A DNA stretch of 31,201 nt from NCBI GenBank assembly GCA_009801015.1, contig VHZZ01013896.1, positions 4,323 to 35,523 of the forward strand, written 5' to 3'. Source of the DNA: Silene noctiflora. Lineage: Eukaryota; Streptophyta; Magnoliopsida; Caryophyllales; Caryophyllaceae. Of the stretch, positions 10,956-21,586 are shown in pieces (within the stretch, counting starts at the first letter, position 1; every line of letters starts with the position of its first letter). The notes under the pieces are model-generated. The model searched no databases and was not told the DNA's origin. It was given only the letters and a program-made list of their open reading frames with translations. A program made the translations under genes and the position numbers.

Positions 10956-11245
10956 TGTGAAACTGATAAAGTGAAGAAATGGAAGAAACAATGAAGGAAG
11001 CCATAGATGAACAATGAAGAAGCTCGAAGATATTTTGGAAGCAAGAAGATATTTTTGAGAGAGGGAGAAGACAAAAGTAAATAGAAGAAAATTGTATTAA
11101 TCAAAAGTTAAATATGTGTAGCTTTATAAACAAATGAGCTGTATCTAACTAACTTTCTATACAATTGACTTTCTGTTATGCCAGCTCATGTTGAGCTGTC
11201 CTTATTGAGTTAGTTACCTGGATCCATTTCTCTATTATTTCCACA
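10956..11245 (-). repeat. Copia 5' LTR (290 bp)
   Basis: It begins TGTGAAACTGATAAAG and ends TTTCCACA on the plus strand. Next to its inner edge is GCTCTGATACCA (10944-10955), the reverse complement of the TGGTATCAGAGC primer-binding site. Outside it is CATAT, matching the pentamer at 2946-2950. Confidence 0.9.
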
Positions 11246-11268
11246 CATATACTCGTATTTAATTGGAA

Positions 11269-11425
11269 TTTGATGGGAGCATGCGAACCAAGCATATCGC
11301 TTGAAACATAAAAGAAAATTGTATGAGACTCTCAATTCGAAAAAGACTTTGATGGGAGCATGCAGACCAGGCATATCGCTTGAAACATAAAAAGAAATTG
11401 TATGAGACTCTCAATTTGAAAAAGA
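11269..11425. repeat. Tandem duplication, 79-bp unit
   Basis: Two head-to-tail copies start TTTGATGGGAGCATGC at 11269 and 11348. They differ at only a few positions (for example GCGAACCAAGC versus GCAGACCAGGC). There are no target duplications or inverted repeats, so a simple segmental tandem duplication is likely. Confidence 0.9.
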
Positions 11426-11437
11426 ATATGTGCTGAA

Positions 11438-11589
11438 ATGCTGAAGACATTACAGAGCCGAATTTTGATAATCTTGAAGAGTTGGACATTAACGAGCCTG
11501 TCGAAAACAAATGAGATCTTGAATGACAAGAAGGCTCCTGAACTGGGCCTAATATTTGATGATAAGAAGGCTCCTGAAGTGGGTCTTAT
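11438..11589 (+). pseudogene. Coding-like relic with duplicated KKAPE(L/V)GLIF motif, possibly FAR1/FRS-related
   Basis: From about 11440 one frame reads EDITEPNFDNLEELDINEP. After a frame shift near 11510 the other reads NDKKAPELGLIFDDKKAPEV, in which the KKAPE-GLIF block occurs twice. The gypsy element inserted right after the second copy. Across the repaired site (11589 to 17125) the frame runs a few codons further to a stop at about 17145. A P-E-V-G-[ML]-x-F string preceded by acidic residues is typical of the N-terminal edge of FAR1-type DNA-binding domains derived from Mutator transposases. That resemblance is from memory and short, so I hold it loosely. Confidence 0.3.
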
Positions 11590-12179
11590 TGATGCGAGTT
11601 TGGAGGACTTTGATGAGGTTGTGCTAGGCGAGATGGAGAAAGAGCCAAATAAGGCCATAGTTGCCATAGCTCGTGCTCAAGCTTCGAAACGGGGAAGGTG
11701 GATTGGAGAAGGGATCAGTCCAATTGTTTGTCTGATCATTTGTTACAGTTAGGTTATTCTAAGGATAGGATGTCGTGGTTTATTATTTCAGTTTTGCATA
11801 ATAATGTAGAGCAATTAAGGTGGAGATTTGGTCATAATTTCGTCTTAATTAGCTATTTTAATTTCTGTCTTAATTAGGTTGTTTAATTCCAATTATGGTA
11901 GCAAATCAATTGCTTGTAACGGTTGTGATGGAGGCTATTTATAGTCGACATTAGCTAGTAATTTGGGATCATCACTGAATGAGAATTTCAATCAAAAACT
12001 TTTATGTTTCCTCAAATTGTCGAGCACAATTACGCAAACTTAGCTAGAACGCGATCCTGGCTTTGTTTCTTTGAGTTCCGAGTCAATAGGTCTTGCCTCG
12101 AACTTACGATTGCTAAGTTATAGGTCTAGCTTACAATCAGTCCATCCGGTCACAGTTACTTCTGTTGCTACTCGTATCA
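11590..12179 (+). repeat. Gypsy 5' LTR (590 bp)
   Basis: It begins TGATGCGAGTTTGG and ends ...CTCGTATCA, aligning without gaps with 16530-17119. A TATA-like box TATTTATAG lies at 11936-11944, a plausible U3 promoter. The 5-bp TSD CTTAT precedes it. Confidence 0.95.
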
Positions 12180-12183
12180 TTAG

Positions 12184-12195
12184 TGGTATCAGAGC
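12184..12195 (+). other. Gypsy primer-binding site (initiator tRNA-Met)
   Basis: TGGTATCAGAGC lies four bases inside the 5' LTR, matching the 3' end of initiator tRNA-Met. Confidence 0.92.
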
Positions 12196-12318
12196 TTCGG
12201 CTCTTGATTTCCATTTATCATTTATCAAGACGATCCTAGGCATTTAGGCTCGCCTAAATACTATCCTAACTCAAAAAAAAAAAAAAACAACACACACACA
12301 AAACACAAAGCATAAATC

Positions 12319-15300
12319 ATGGCAGAATTTGACGATGATATGTTACTCGAAAACCTTCGTGACTTGCTACGCAACCGCCCTACGGGCAGCCGTTATGGCC
12401 CTCGTCCGAAACCAGATGAATTTAAGGTTTTAGAACTCCCTGAATTCGTAGGTGGCACCAACCCGGAGGATTACTTGGATTGGGAAAGGAAAATTGATCG
12501 CTTGTTCGATTTTAAAGAGCTCAGTGACGAGAAGCGGTACAAATATGTTATTCTGAGATTGAGCAAGGGAGCATCACTGTGGTACGAGGGGTTTAAAGAA
12601 AAGCGATCTCGCGCTGGAAAGGACAAGGTGGCATCATGGGAGTCCTTAAAGCGCAAATTGAGGAAAAGGTATGTTCCGGCTACACATAAACTGAGTGTTT
12701 ATCGTAAAATCGCGGATTTTATGCAAGACAAATTAAGCGTTGCCGAGTATATAGATGAGTTCGAAAAATTAATTCTAATGGGGGAATTGGAGGAAAATGA
12801 GGAACAAAAAATGTCGCGATTTTTTCGTGGTTTGAACTGTAGCATTGCCAGTTCTGTTGAGTTATACCCCTACTCGGATTTTGACACCTTGTGCAATTTG
12901 TGTGTTAAAATTGAGGCCCAAGGGAAGTATAAGCCAGGGGGTTCGGGTAGAGAATATAGTAGCCCAAATACCAATCCCAAACCCGTCTTTTCCCCTAAAA
13001 CCGTATCTACCCCGAACGCAAACAATTCACCTAAGGCCACGCCAAAGACCTCTGAGTCAGGCAAGGAGACCAGTTTGTCGAAGGTCCGGTGTTTCAAGTG
13101 TCAGGGGTTCGGGCATTTTCAGAGTGCTTGCCCTAACAGGAGGGTTGTGACCTTGCGAGAAGCTAGGGAATATCGTGAGGAATTGGCCGAGGAGGAGGAG
13201 CGATTGGATGATGTGTTTAACTTTGATGAGGGTGGGGAAAACGAGGAGAAGGAAGGCAATGGGGATGTTGAGTGTTACACAACCCCTAAATACGATTGTT
13301 CGCTGGTCCTTCGAACCCTATCTGCACAATCCACGCCAATTGAGTCGGAACAGCGGGATCAAATATTTCACACTAAGTGTATGGTGAAGGATAAGTGGTG
13401 TAGTTTAATCATAGATGGTGGTAGTTGCACTAATGCCGCGTCTACTGAGATGGTTGGCAAATTGGGTTTAGTTACGACGCCGCATCCTAGGCCATATGCA
13501 CTACATTGGCTTGATGACGGAAACAAGGTTAATGTGACACAACAGACTCGGGTGGCTCTAACAATGGGGTCTTACGGAGATGAGATTTTATGTGACGTTG
13601 TTCCCATGGACGCGTGTCATATCTTATTAGGTCAGCCCTGGCAATTTGATCGTAATGTGATACATTATGGTCGGAGTAATGAGTACGAGGTAGTCGATAG
13701 GGGCAGGAAACTTTTATTGAAACCAATGGCTCCGTCAGAAATCCGTTCCATGAATGTCAAGCGTGGTAAGTCCACGAAACTTTCCATGTTTGCTGGAGAA
13801 AAGGAGGTCGATAATGCTATTATGGATGGCACTTGTGTTTATTGGAGGTTGGCTAGGGAGGCAAAAGAAGAGGTTGTTTCTAACTTGCAGGTGGCCGAAT
13901 TATTGGAAGAGTACGGGGATGTTTTTCCCGACGAATTACCACCGGGGTTGCCTCCTATTCGCGGGATAGAACATCAAATAGATCTCATTCCTGGGGCTCC
14001 TTTGACGAACAAGCCTTCATATCGATGAAATCCAATTAAAACAAAGGAGTTACAGCGGCAAATAGAAGAATTGATGGATCACGGGTATGTTCATAAAAGC
14101 ATGAGCCCTTGTGCGGTTCCCACGTTATTAGTCCCAAAGAAAGACGGTACATGGAGAATGTGTATCGATAGTAGGGCAGTCAATAATATCACCATCAAAT
14201 ATCGGTTCCCTATTCCGCGGCTAGACGACATGTTGGACGAACTACATGGTTCTGTGGTATTTTCTAAAATTGATTTGCGAAGTGGTTACCATCAGATTCA
14301 CATGAAGGAAGGGGATGAATGGAAGACCGCGTTTAAGACTAAACACGGTTTATATGAATGGACAGTTATGCCTTTTGGACTTACCAATGCTCCTAGCACC
14401 TTTATGCGGCTTATGAACGAGGTACTCAAACCTTTCTTGGGTCGTTTTGTGGTTGTATATCTTGATGACATTTTGATTTATAGCCATAGTATTGATGAGC
14501 ATTTCAAACATCTTCGAAGTGTATTTGATGTCCTTCGTGGACAAAAACTATATGGCAAGAAAGAAAAATGTTCGTTCTTAGTAGAGAAGGTCATCTTTCT
14601 CGGGTATGTAGTGTCCAAAGACGGGGTTGCGGTTGATGAAGCGAAAATAAAAGCAATTAGATCATGGCCCATTGCTACAAATGTTACGGAGGTACGTGCC
14701 TTTCAAGGATTAGCTTCTTTTTATCGTTGATTTATTCGTAATTTTAGTACTATTACGAGCCCTATTACCGAGTGTTTGAAGAAGGGTCCGTTCGTATGGA
14801 CCGAAGCTGCCCAACGGGCGTTTGAAATGGTTATTGGCAAGCTTTGTGAAGCACCGGTTTTAGCCCTTCCCGATTTCTCTCAACCCTTTGAAGTAGAGTG
14901 CGATGCAAGCGGGGTTGGTATAGGGGCTGTACTCGTTCAAGGTCAGCGTCCTATAGCTTTCTTTTCTGAAAAATTGGGTGGTGCTAGACTCAATTATTCT
15001 ACTTACGATAAGGAATTTTATGCAATCGTAAGGGCTCTTGATCATTGGAGCCATTACCTTCGTCCTAGCCATTTTATTCTGTATTCCGATCATGAGTCGT
15101 TGAGATATATTAATGGTCAATCGAAGCTTAATCCGAGGCATGCAAAATGGGTAGAATTTCTTCAATCCTTTAACTTTTCTTCCAAGTATAAGGAGGGGAA
15201 AAGCAATGTCGTGGCGGACGCTTTGTCGCGTCGTTTTGGACTTTTATCAGCTCTTGGGGTACGTTTGCTTGGCTTTGAGACTCTCAAAGATTACTATGAT

Positions 15301-16692
15301 AATGATTTGGAGTTTTGGGAGGTGTTTGCTATGTGTAAAACCGGGAAGACAGGGGTCAAGGGTGAATTCGGGCTGCAAGATGGTTTCTTATTCAAAGGAA
15401 ACCGGCTTTGTGTTCCTAAACATCCCGTTCGTGAGTTGTTGATTCGAGAAACACATGGTGGCGGTCTTGCTGGCCATTTTGGTGTCTCAAAAACAGTAGA
15501 GGTATTAAAGGAGCATTTCTACTGGTCTCGGCTGCAGCGTGATGTTCAAATTCTGGTTCGAAAATGTGCGACTTGCCATTTGTCGAAAAGTTCATTCAAG
15601 CCCGGGGAATATACTCCTCTACCCGTCCCTATTCGGCCTTGGGAGGATGTGGCGATGGATTTTATTGTAGCTTTGCCTCGTACTCAAAGGGGTAAGGATG
15701 CGATAATGGTAGTGGTGGATCGTTTCTCTAAGATGTCTCATTTCGTGCCTTGTCACAAAACCGACGATGCGAGCAACGTGGCTGATTTGTACTATCGTGA
15801 AGTGGTTCGTTTGCACGGGATTCCAAAGACTATTGTGTCCGATCGTGACTCCAAGTTCTTGAGTTATTTTTGGAACACTTTATGGCGGAAGGTGGGTACT
15901 AAGTTGTTGTGTAGTACGTCTCATCATCCTCAGACTGATGGTCAATCGGAAGTGACGAATCGCGCCTTGGGTACGCTGCTACGAGGGCTTGTCAACAAGA
16001 CCCAAAAAGATTGGGATTTAAAACTCGCTCATGCTGAATTTGCTTATAATCGGTCTCCGTCTTATGCTACTGGCCACTCGCCTTTTGAGGTCGTTTATGG
16101 GTTGAATCCTTACTTACCTTTGGATCTTATTCCTTTGCCAAAGGACGAGTTAGTTCACAAGGATGCCGATGCTAAGCTCAAGTCGATGTTGAAATTACAT
16201 GAAGAAATTCGGGCCAGAATCTAAGCTATTAACGAGGTGTATAAGAAGAAGTCCGATAAGAATCGTCCAGCTCGGATGTTTCGTGAGGGCGATTTAGTTT
16301 GGGTTCATTTGAGGAAGGAGCGGTTCCCGAGTAAGCGCAAGAACAAGTTGATGCCGCGTGCGGAGGGTCCATACAAGATAGTTGCTAAGGTTAATGATAA
16401 TGCTTACAAAGTCGAGCTCCCGGGCGGTTATGGTGTTCACGCCACTTTCAACATTTGTGATCTTACTCCATATCTTGATGATGATGGTATCTCGGAATTG
16501 AGGTCAATTCCGTTTCAAGGGGGAGGGAATGATGCGAGTTTGGAGGACTTTGACGAGGTTGTGCTAGGCGAGATAGAGAAAGAGCCAAATCAGGCCATAG
16601 CTGCCATAGCTCGTGCTCAAGCTTCGAAACAGGGAAGGTGGATTGGAGAAGGGATCAATCCAATTGTTTGTCTGATCGTTTGTTACAGTTAG
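12319..16692 (+). pseudogene. Gypsy gag-pol polyprotein, one frame with three stop codons
   Basis: ATG at 12319, same frame through to TAG at 16690-16692 (1,458 codons). It is broken only by TGA at 14026-14028, TGA at 14728-14730 and TAA at 16222-16224. In order: gag with a zinc knuckle at residues 258-271 (CFKCQGFGHFQSAC); aspartic protease IIDGGS with its Asp at 366; RT with YLDD at 714-717; RNase H ([18 protein letters not shown]); integrase with an HHCC finger (CATCHLSK), the MDFIVALP and SDRDSKF acidic residues and the [14 protein letters not shown] block. A GPY-like C-terminus (EGPYKIVAKVNDNAYKVELP) follows. The final 54 codons lie inside the 3' LTR. It cannot yield an uninterrupted polyprotein. 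Confidence 0.95.
16517..16529 (+). other. Gypsy polypurine tract
   Basis: AAGGGGGAGGGAA directly precedes the TG of the 3' LTR, the expected priming site for plus-strand synthesis. It also lies inside the coding frame. Confidence 0.88.
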
Positions 16693-17119
16693 GTTATTCT
16701 AAGGATAGGATTCCGTGGTTTATTATTTCAGTTTTGCATAATAATGTAGAGCAATTAAGGTGGAGATTTGGTCATAATTTCGTCTTAATTAGCTAGTNTA
16801 ATTTNTGTCTTAATTAGGTTGTTTAATTCCNATTATGGGAGCAAATCAATTGCTTGTAACGGTTGTGATGGAGGCTATTTATAGTCGACATTAGCTAGTA
16901 ATTTGGGATCATCACTGAATGAGAAATTCAATCAAAAACTTTTGTGTTTCCTCAAATTGTCGAGCACAATTACGCAAACTTAGCTAGAACGCGATCCTGG
17001 CTTTGTTTCTTTGAGTTCCGAGTCAATAGGTCTTGCCTCGAACTTACGATTGCTAAGTTATAGGTCTAGCTTACAATCAGTCCATCCGGTCACAGTTACT
17101 TCCGCTGCTAGTCGTATCA
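16530..17119 (+). repeat. Gypsy 3' LTR (590 bp)
   Basis: Colinear with 11590-12179 with no indels. Ambiguous bases at 16798, 16805 and 16831. The first 163 bases encode the C-terminal tail of the polyprotein. CTTAT follows at 17120-17124. Confidence 0.95.
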
Positions 17120-17124
17120 CTTAT

Positions 17125-17462
17125 ATTTCATTCAAAGTTTCAATTTCTCTAGTGCGCTGTTTTCACACGAGACATGTGGGACAAACCCTAAATAGTGCAG
17201 GAAAATAGTTTTATATGGAAATGTTCAGCAATTCGAGGTTGAGTTTTTCTAATATTTTGCTTTAGAAGAACATCTTCACTAAAGATTGTACGAATCTCTA
17301 AAGGTGAAGAACTCAAATGGTAATATCAGTGCAATAGTGTACACCACTATTCGCCAGATCTTGCTAGCTCGAGTAGCTTCCTCGTAAGCCGTAAGCGTGC
17401 CCAACCTTAACCCTTTTCTGGGAGTTATAAAGGTAATTTTGATGCTGATGGGATTTGAACTT
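17125..17462. other. Spacer between gypsy element and TRIM
   Basis: I see no gene. The first about 25 bp continue the interrupted relic's frame to a stop. The rest is AT-rich and without repeats that I can detect. Confidence 0.4.
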
Positions 17463-17760
17463 AGTAATAGGAAATAATAAATATAATAGTTGAGTTTCAA
17501 CCAAAACCTTAAGGTTTTGATTGAGATGGTTCATCTATCATGGTATCAAGCCTTTGTGACCAAAGGTCACGGGTTCAGACCCTGACACCCTCCAATAACT
17601 CACGAAGTGGAATTTCAGCACATGGTTTGGGGGCCCTGTGCACTAATCACTCTTCGAGCCCAACGGGCACTCGAGGGAGGGGGCATAATAGAAAATAATA
17701 AATATAATAGTTGAGCTTAACCATCACCTTAAGTTTCTAGTTGAAATGGTTCATCTATAC
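17463..17760 (+). mobile_element. TRIM (miniature LTR retrotransposon), about 300 bp
   Basis: Two short direct repeats of about 76-78 bp enclose an internal region of about 145 bp. The left repeat is 17463-17540 and the right about 17684-17760; both contain AATAATAAATATAATAGTTG and end ATGGTTCATCTAT. Immediately after the left repeat is TGGTATCAAGCC (17541-17552), a one-base variant of the tRNA-Met primer site. Immediately before the right repeat is the purine tract GAGGGAGGGGG (17673-17683). There is no coding potential. Exact ends and TSD are blurred, so the element is old. Confidence 0.75.
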
Positions 17761-18105
17761 GTGGGTCATGAACATCACCTCTCATGACTCTACCAAACTA
17801 AACTAGTTAATCTCTTTCTTGAAGAGATCTTTACCATATTGTACAAGTGGAATGTAAACTGTTACAAAAGCTGCTACTCCAGTACCAAATTTACACAGGA
17901 CACATTGTCCATATGGACCACGCTCCCTCAAAACCACGCTCAAATAAAAGTGGTACAAATATGTACTCCAGTATTGGACTGTTCGTATAACAACATGTGA
18001 CAATATATATATATACAACAATTGGTTTATAAATAATGAAAAAATGTGCATTGAATATTTTTGTATGTCTTTCGATAAATTGATGTACAATCAAAAATCC
18101 AACTT
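17761..18105. other. Spacer downstream of the J-domain gene
   Basis: AT-rich, including a (TA)n run near 18004-18014. It should contain the 3' UTR and poly(A) signal of the minus-strand gene that ends at 18106, but I cannot place the site. Two overlapping minus-strand open frames here look like chance. Confidence 0.4.
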
Positions 18106-21100
18106 CTAAAGAGAACCAAGTGAATTGAATTGATCCCAAGCTTCCTGTAAAAATGAGTAACATGTGTTAGTAATCTTTTAATCGACTGATACAGATTTCA
18201 CACAGTAAAAGATACGCAGTTGCTCTTGTGTAAGACGGTTTTACGCAAGTATAGTGAAAAACGGATTAAAACATCAGACTATATTACTCACAAGTAGTAA
18301 GATATTGTTACCTGCAAAATGTCAAAAACTTTCTCAGCAATGAGCTTCTGATGTGCAGCAGCACCCTTTTGTTGCAATTTATCAGGATGCAACCGCAACA
18401 AAGCTTTTTGGTAAGCTCTTTTCACTGCATTTGCTTCAATAATATCTACCAAGGGAACAGGTTTCCATCCACTCTCTGGCCAAAGTACCTATAAGCAAGA
18501 ACGTAATAGAGGCGATCAAATAAGAGCTAAAAACGCTAATCGAATTTTCTAATTAGCTGCAAGGGAAATTTTACCGCTCAAGACATGAAACATAAGAGCA
18601 TTCACATCGATAAACCAATATTTTTATGTATTTAGTAAACGCGGAGGTTGAAGGGTGTGTGTAACGTATCCCCTGCCTCGATATAGTTGGGCGTATGAGG
18701 CAGGAATCAGGAGTTATATAATGTCACTGCTAAAAGAAAGTTCTACTAAAATTCTCCTTTCAGACGACAGTTTTGAAACTCACATATTGCAAAGTTGAAA
18801 GCAATGATCGGATATTTCCTTCCTTTCCTTTCGACCACTGCAACACTTTAGTTTCATAACCCTGAAAGCCAAACAAGCAAACATTACATCTACAAAAACG
18901 GGTTTTTCTAATATTTTGCATTACGAAATGTAAACAATTGAGGGAGCTACCTTAATTGCTTCGTTGCTCTGTCAATGAATTGGAATGAGCACATTAGTTA
19001 GAGATATAGATGAAAATGACGAACGATTTGCTGAATACTCTTTTCGTTTCAGTCATTTTTTATTTTTTTTAAATATTCCTCACAATAAAGTAAAGGCCGA
19101 CAAATGACTGACACGGAGGGATTAACATATAACAAGTGACATACCAGAACATCATCATCAGAAGGTGCGTTATTTATTGGGGCAAAATCCTTCAGGCTGT
19201 CCGCTGTTGATGCTAACAAAGACAGACAGAAGCTTGAGTGATTATCATGACATAAATCTCTAGTTTGTATAATAATTTTCGTAATTTTAACTAACCATTT
19301 ACTGAAGGTTGTTCAACATTCGGAGGTTCAGAACCAATGTCATTCATAGTAAACTGTCGACTCTCAGAAGAAAATCCATCCTCCTGAAACAGCAACAAAC
19401 CTTATCCATCAAAATACCTATAGAAATGGAATGAATGGACGGAATATAAGACTAAAAGCGATAAATACCATTTCTACAGCATCCGTCAATTCTTCTCCCC
19501 AGTTCACATGAGTTGCTTCATTTTCCTCCATTTTTGTGGAAGACGGTCTAACTTCTTCATCAGTTTCAATGGTTTTCGCGTCCTGCCATTTCTTGCTATG
19601 ACTCTTATGTAGACCATGACTCGATGCTCTCGAAGGAGATTCTTGGTTAAAAATCTTGACAAAATCCTTAACTTTTCCAAGAGCTTCATTATTGTTGCTA
19701 ACATCCTTTCTTCTTGAATGTGATGACTTGCGCACCGTATTTTTATTAACTTTGTGACTCATAACATCTTCTACTGTAGATACTTTTTCTTTTTCTCTAA
19801 CCCTGCTTATTTTATCTCCTGTATTTTTGGTATTTATCCTTTCTTTACCTGACGACACAAACAAAAAAGATGAAGAAATGTGATTAAAAGCAGAGATAAA
19901 AGCTCGTTAGTTATGCTGAACTATGACTAATCTGACCAATTTAAAGTACCTGTACTGTCATCATTAAGGAAAGAGCTTAAGGGCCTCAGATTGGAATTGA
20001 TTTGGGTAGGCAATTCGGGAGGATCTTTACTCTTATGTACTTTAGATTCCGAACTTTTACTCGTTAGATTACGAGATTCCCAAGCCTCTTCACGAGCTCT
20101 GTATACTGCATCCAAGGGGGTAATAACAACTGTAGGGTTGGAATCTGCAGCTGGTGTAGTAACATTCTCCTTTGATTTGGTCTCTGTAGTTATCGGAGAT
20201 TCAAATGAGTCATTTCGTTGCTCATATTCTTTAACAGGCGAAGACGGCCTTACACTTTTCGTAGAGAAAACAGCATCAGACACATAAACTTTATGATTCT
20301 CAGAGAACAACATATCAGTGTCGATCACCTTCTCAGTTGCTTTCGGTAATGCACTTTTTTTCCTTAACGAAACTACTAATGGTACGCTTTTGCTTCCCCA
20401 TTTGTATATAGAGAAATGGAAATTGGTAGCATAAATCGGAAAATCCGAACCTTTGTGAGGGCTAAATTGATCTACTGAGCCATCTAATTGACTGCCACTA
20501 GTTGATTCACTTGATTTCTGTCTTGGCAAAAAACTAGCATGATTTTGGTTTTGCGTAGTTTGGTTAAATCTCGACATGGGTGGATTGTATGAGCTTTGAT
20601 TCGTTGATGTTGATGCTGTAAATTCTGCGTTTGTGACACGGGTTGGTAAGCTGCAAGCATCAACATACAACCATCAAGACGAGGTTAAGATTAAGACGTA
20701 AACAATCAAGAATAAATGATGTTGTAGATGTACACGTCATCCTAAAATAAAAATGAAATAGCATTATTGTGAGTCACTATCGAGTTTCAGTCTACATATA
20801 TATAGAGTATTAAATCTCTTTTGTAACACGATTTTAAATTAAATTATTGTGAGACTATTTGGTATTAGGGTAACTCAAAGTTATGAATTAGATACTGAAC
20901 TGAACTCATAAGACTGAATGAAGTTGAACTGGATTGAAATAAAAGTTAATTTATAAGGAGGTGAATTGAATGAACTGAACCGAATAAAGTTGAACTAAAA
21001 TGAAATTAACTGAAATTAACTTCAAAAATGACCGGGCTTAATGTATCGATTTTCTATTTAATTTTCTTTTTTTTTTTTTACTTCACTCATCCACTTAAAA

Positions 21101-21586
21101 TAGTGGGCCTGCAGGCTTCGACCGAGACCAAAGGAAAAGAGGAAGAACAAAATACCTGAACTTGGAAGGACTACCAAACAGCGGAGCAGGAGGCAAAGAA
21201 CGTGAGGGACTCATGACACGGGAACCCGGAGCCGACAAATACGACATTCTCGGCGATTGAGAACAACTACTCGAAGGTTGATCACCTCTAAATATATCAT
21301 CAAAGAAATCATCACTAGTATACCTTCTTCGCACCCCTGTTGTCACTTCTCCGAATACAGGCTTCTCCCTCAACTTCATCCACGACGAGGACGACGACCC
21401 CTCGTCCCCCTCCTCATTATTCTCCCCGTTACTATGTGAATCCCCGCTTTGTGTCGAAGCCCGCCTAGGCGGTCCTCCAAACACGTCGCTGAAATCAACG
21501 TCGTCCGAGTTTCTTCGTTGAGAGTTCGATATAGTAATTGTATTGTATCCTAACAAAACCTCCTCCCTTCTTGAAATGCTTTCCAT
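18106..21586 (-). CDS. JAC1: Auxilin-like J-domain protein, JAC1 orthologue
   Basis: Nine exons on the minus strand: 21586-21156, 20650-19950, 19848-19469, 19383-19296, 19212-19145, 18968-18951, 18861-18784, 18488-18312, 18144-18106. All junctions are GT..AG and phases agree, giving 1,980 nt and 659 aa, close to Arabidopsis JAC1. N-terminus: [13 protein letters not shown], typical of JAC1/auxilin-like proteins. Residues about 150-500 are low complexity and Ser-rich with a conserved FHFSIYKW patch. The C-terminal J domain has HPD at 622-624 ([10 protein letters not shown]) and the tail [13 protein letters not shown] domains stimulate Hsc70. JAC1 is a cytosolic protein needed for chloroplast accumulation under weak blue light. 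Exon 6 has only 18 nt. A MITE lies in intron 5. An auxilin-related paralogue is the alternative. Confidence 0.9.
19038..19122. mobile_element. Short Stowaway-like MITE in JAC1 intron 5
   Basis: The ends are imperfect inverted repeats: left CTCTTTTCGTTTCAGTCATT, right reverse complement ATCCCTCCGTGTCAGTCATT. TA flanks both sides (19036-19037 and 19123-19124). At 85 bp it is smaller than the MITE in gag but shares the CCGT..CAGTCATTTGT terminal motif. It lies between exons 5 and 6. Confidence 0.65.

Larger units (their letters stand above)
2951..11245 (-). mobile_element. Ty1/copia retrotransposon, minus strand, decayed and twice invaded
   Basis: Two similar terminal repeats (2951-3230 and 10956-11245) enclose copia domains in the order gag, protease, integrase, RT, RNase H read on the minus strand. 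CATAT flanks both ends (2946-2950 and 11246-11250). A PBS complementary to initiator tRNA-Met lies at 10944-10955. A purine tract (minus-strand GAGAGGGGGC, around 3231-3241) abuts the 3' LTR. Subtracting the nested LTR (about 2.70 kb) and MITE (about 0.21 kb) leaves about 5.4 kb, the normal size of a plant copia element. Many stops and frameshifts show it is dead. Confidence 0.93.
11590..17119 (+). mobile_element. Ty3/gypsy retrotransposon, full length (5,530 bp), CRM-like
   Basis: Two 590-bp LTRs of equal length, a PBS, a PPT and a complete set of gag-pol domains in gypsy order (PR-RT-RNaseH-IN) are present. It is flanked by CTTAT on both sides (11585-11589 and 17120-17124). I count about 16 substitutions between the LTRs (about 2.7%), ignoring three ambiguous bases in the 3' copy. 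That implies an insertion of roughly one to two million years ago under usual plant clocks. The RT/RNaseH/IN text is most like CRM-type chromoviruses, and the frame runs into the 3' LTR. No classic chromodomain is seen. The clade call is inference. Confidence 0.95.

Noticed and set aside
11438..11752. Single 104-codon frame that runs from spacer into the gypsy 5' LTR
   Set aside because: The second half is the LTR-encoded tail of gag-pol. The fusion is an accident of insertion, not a gene.
17541..17580. tRNA gene suggested by the TGGTATCAAGCC and GGTCACGGGTTCAGACCC strings
   Set aside because: The first is a retroelement primer site at an LTR edge. The GGTTCAGACCC resembles a B box, but no cloverleaf or A box is present.
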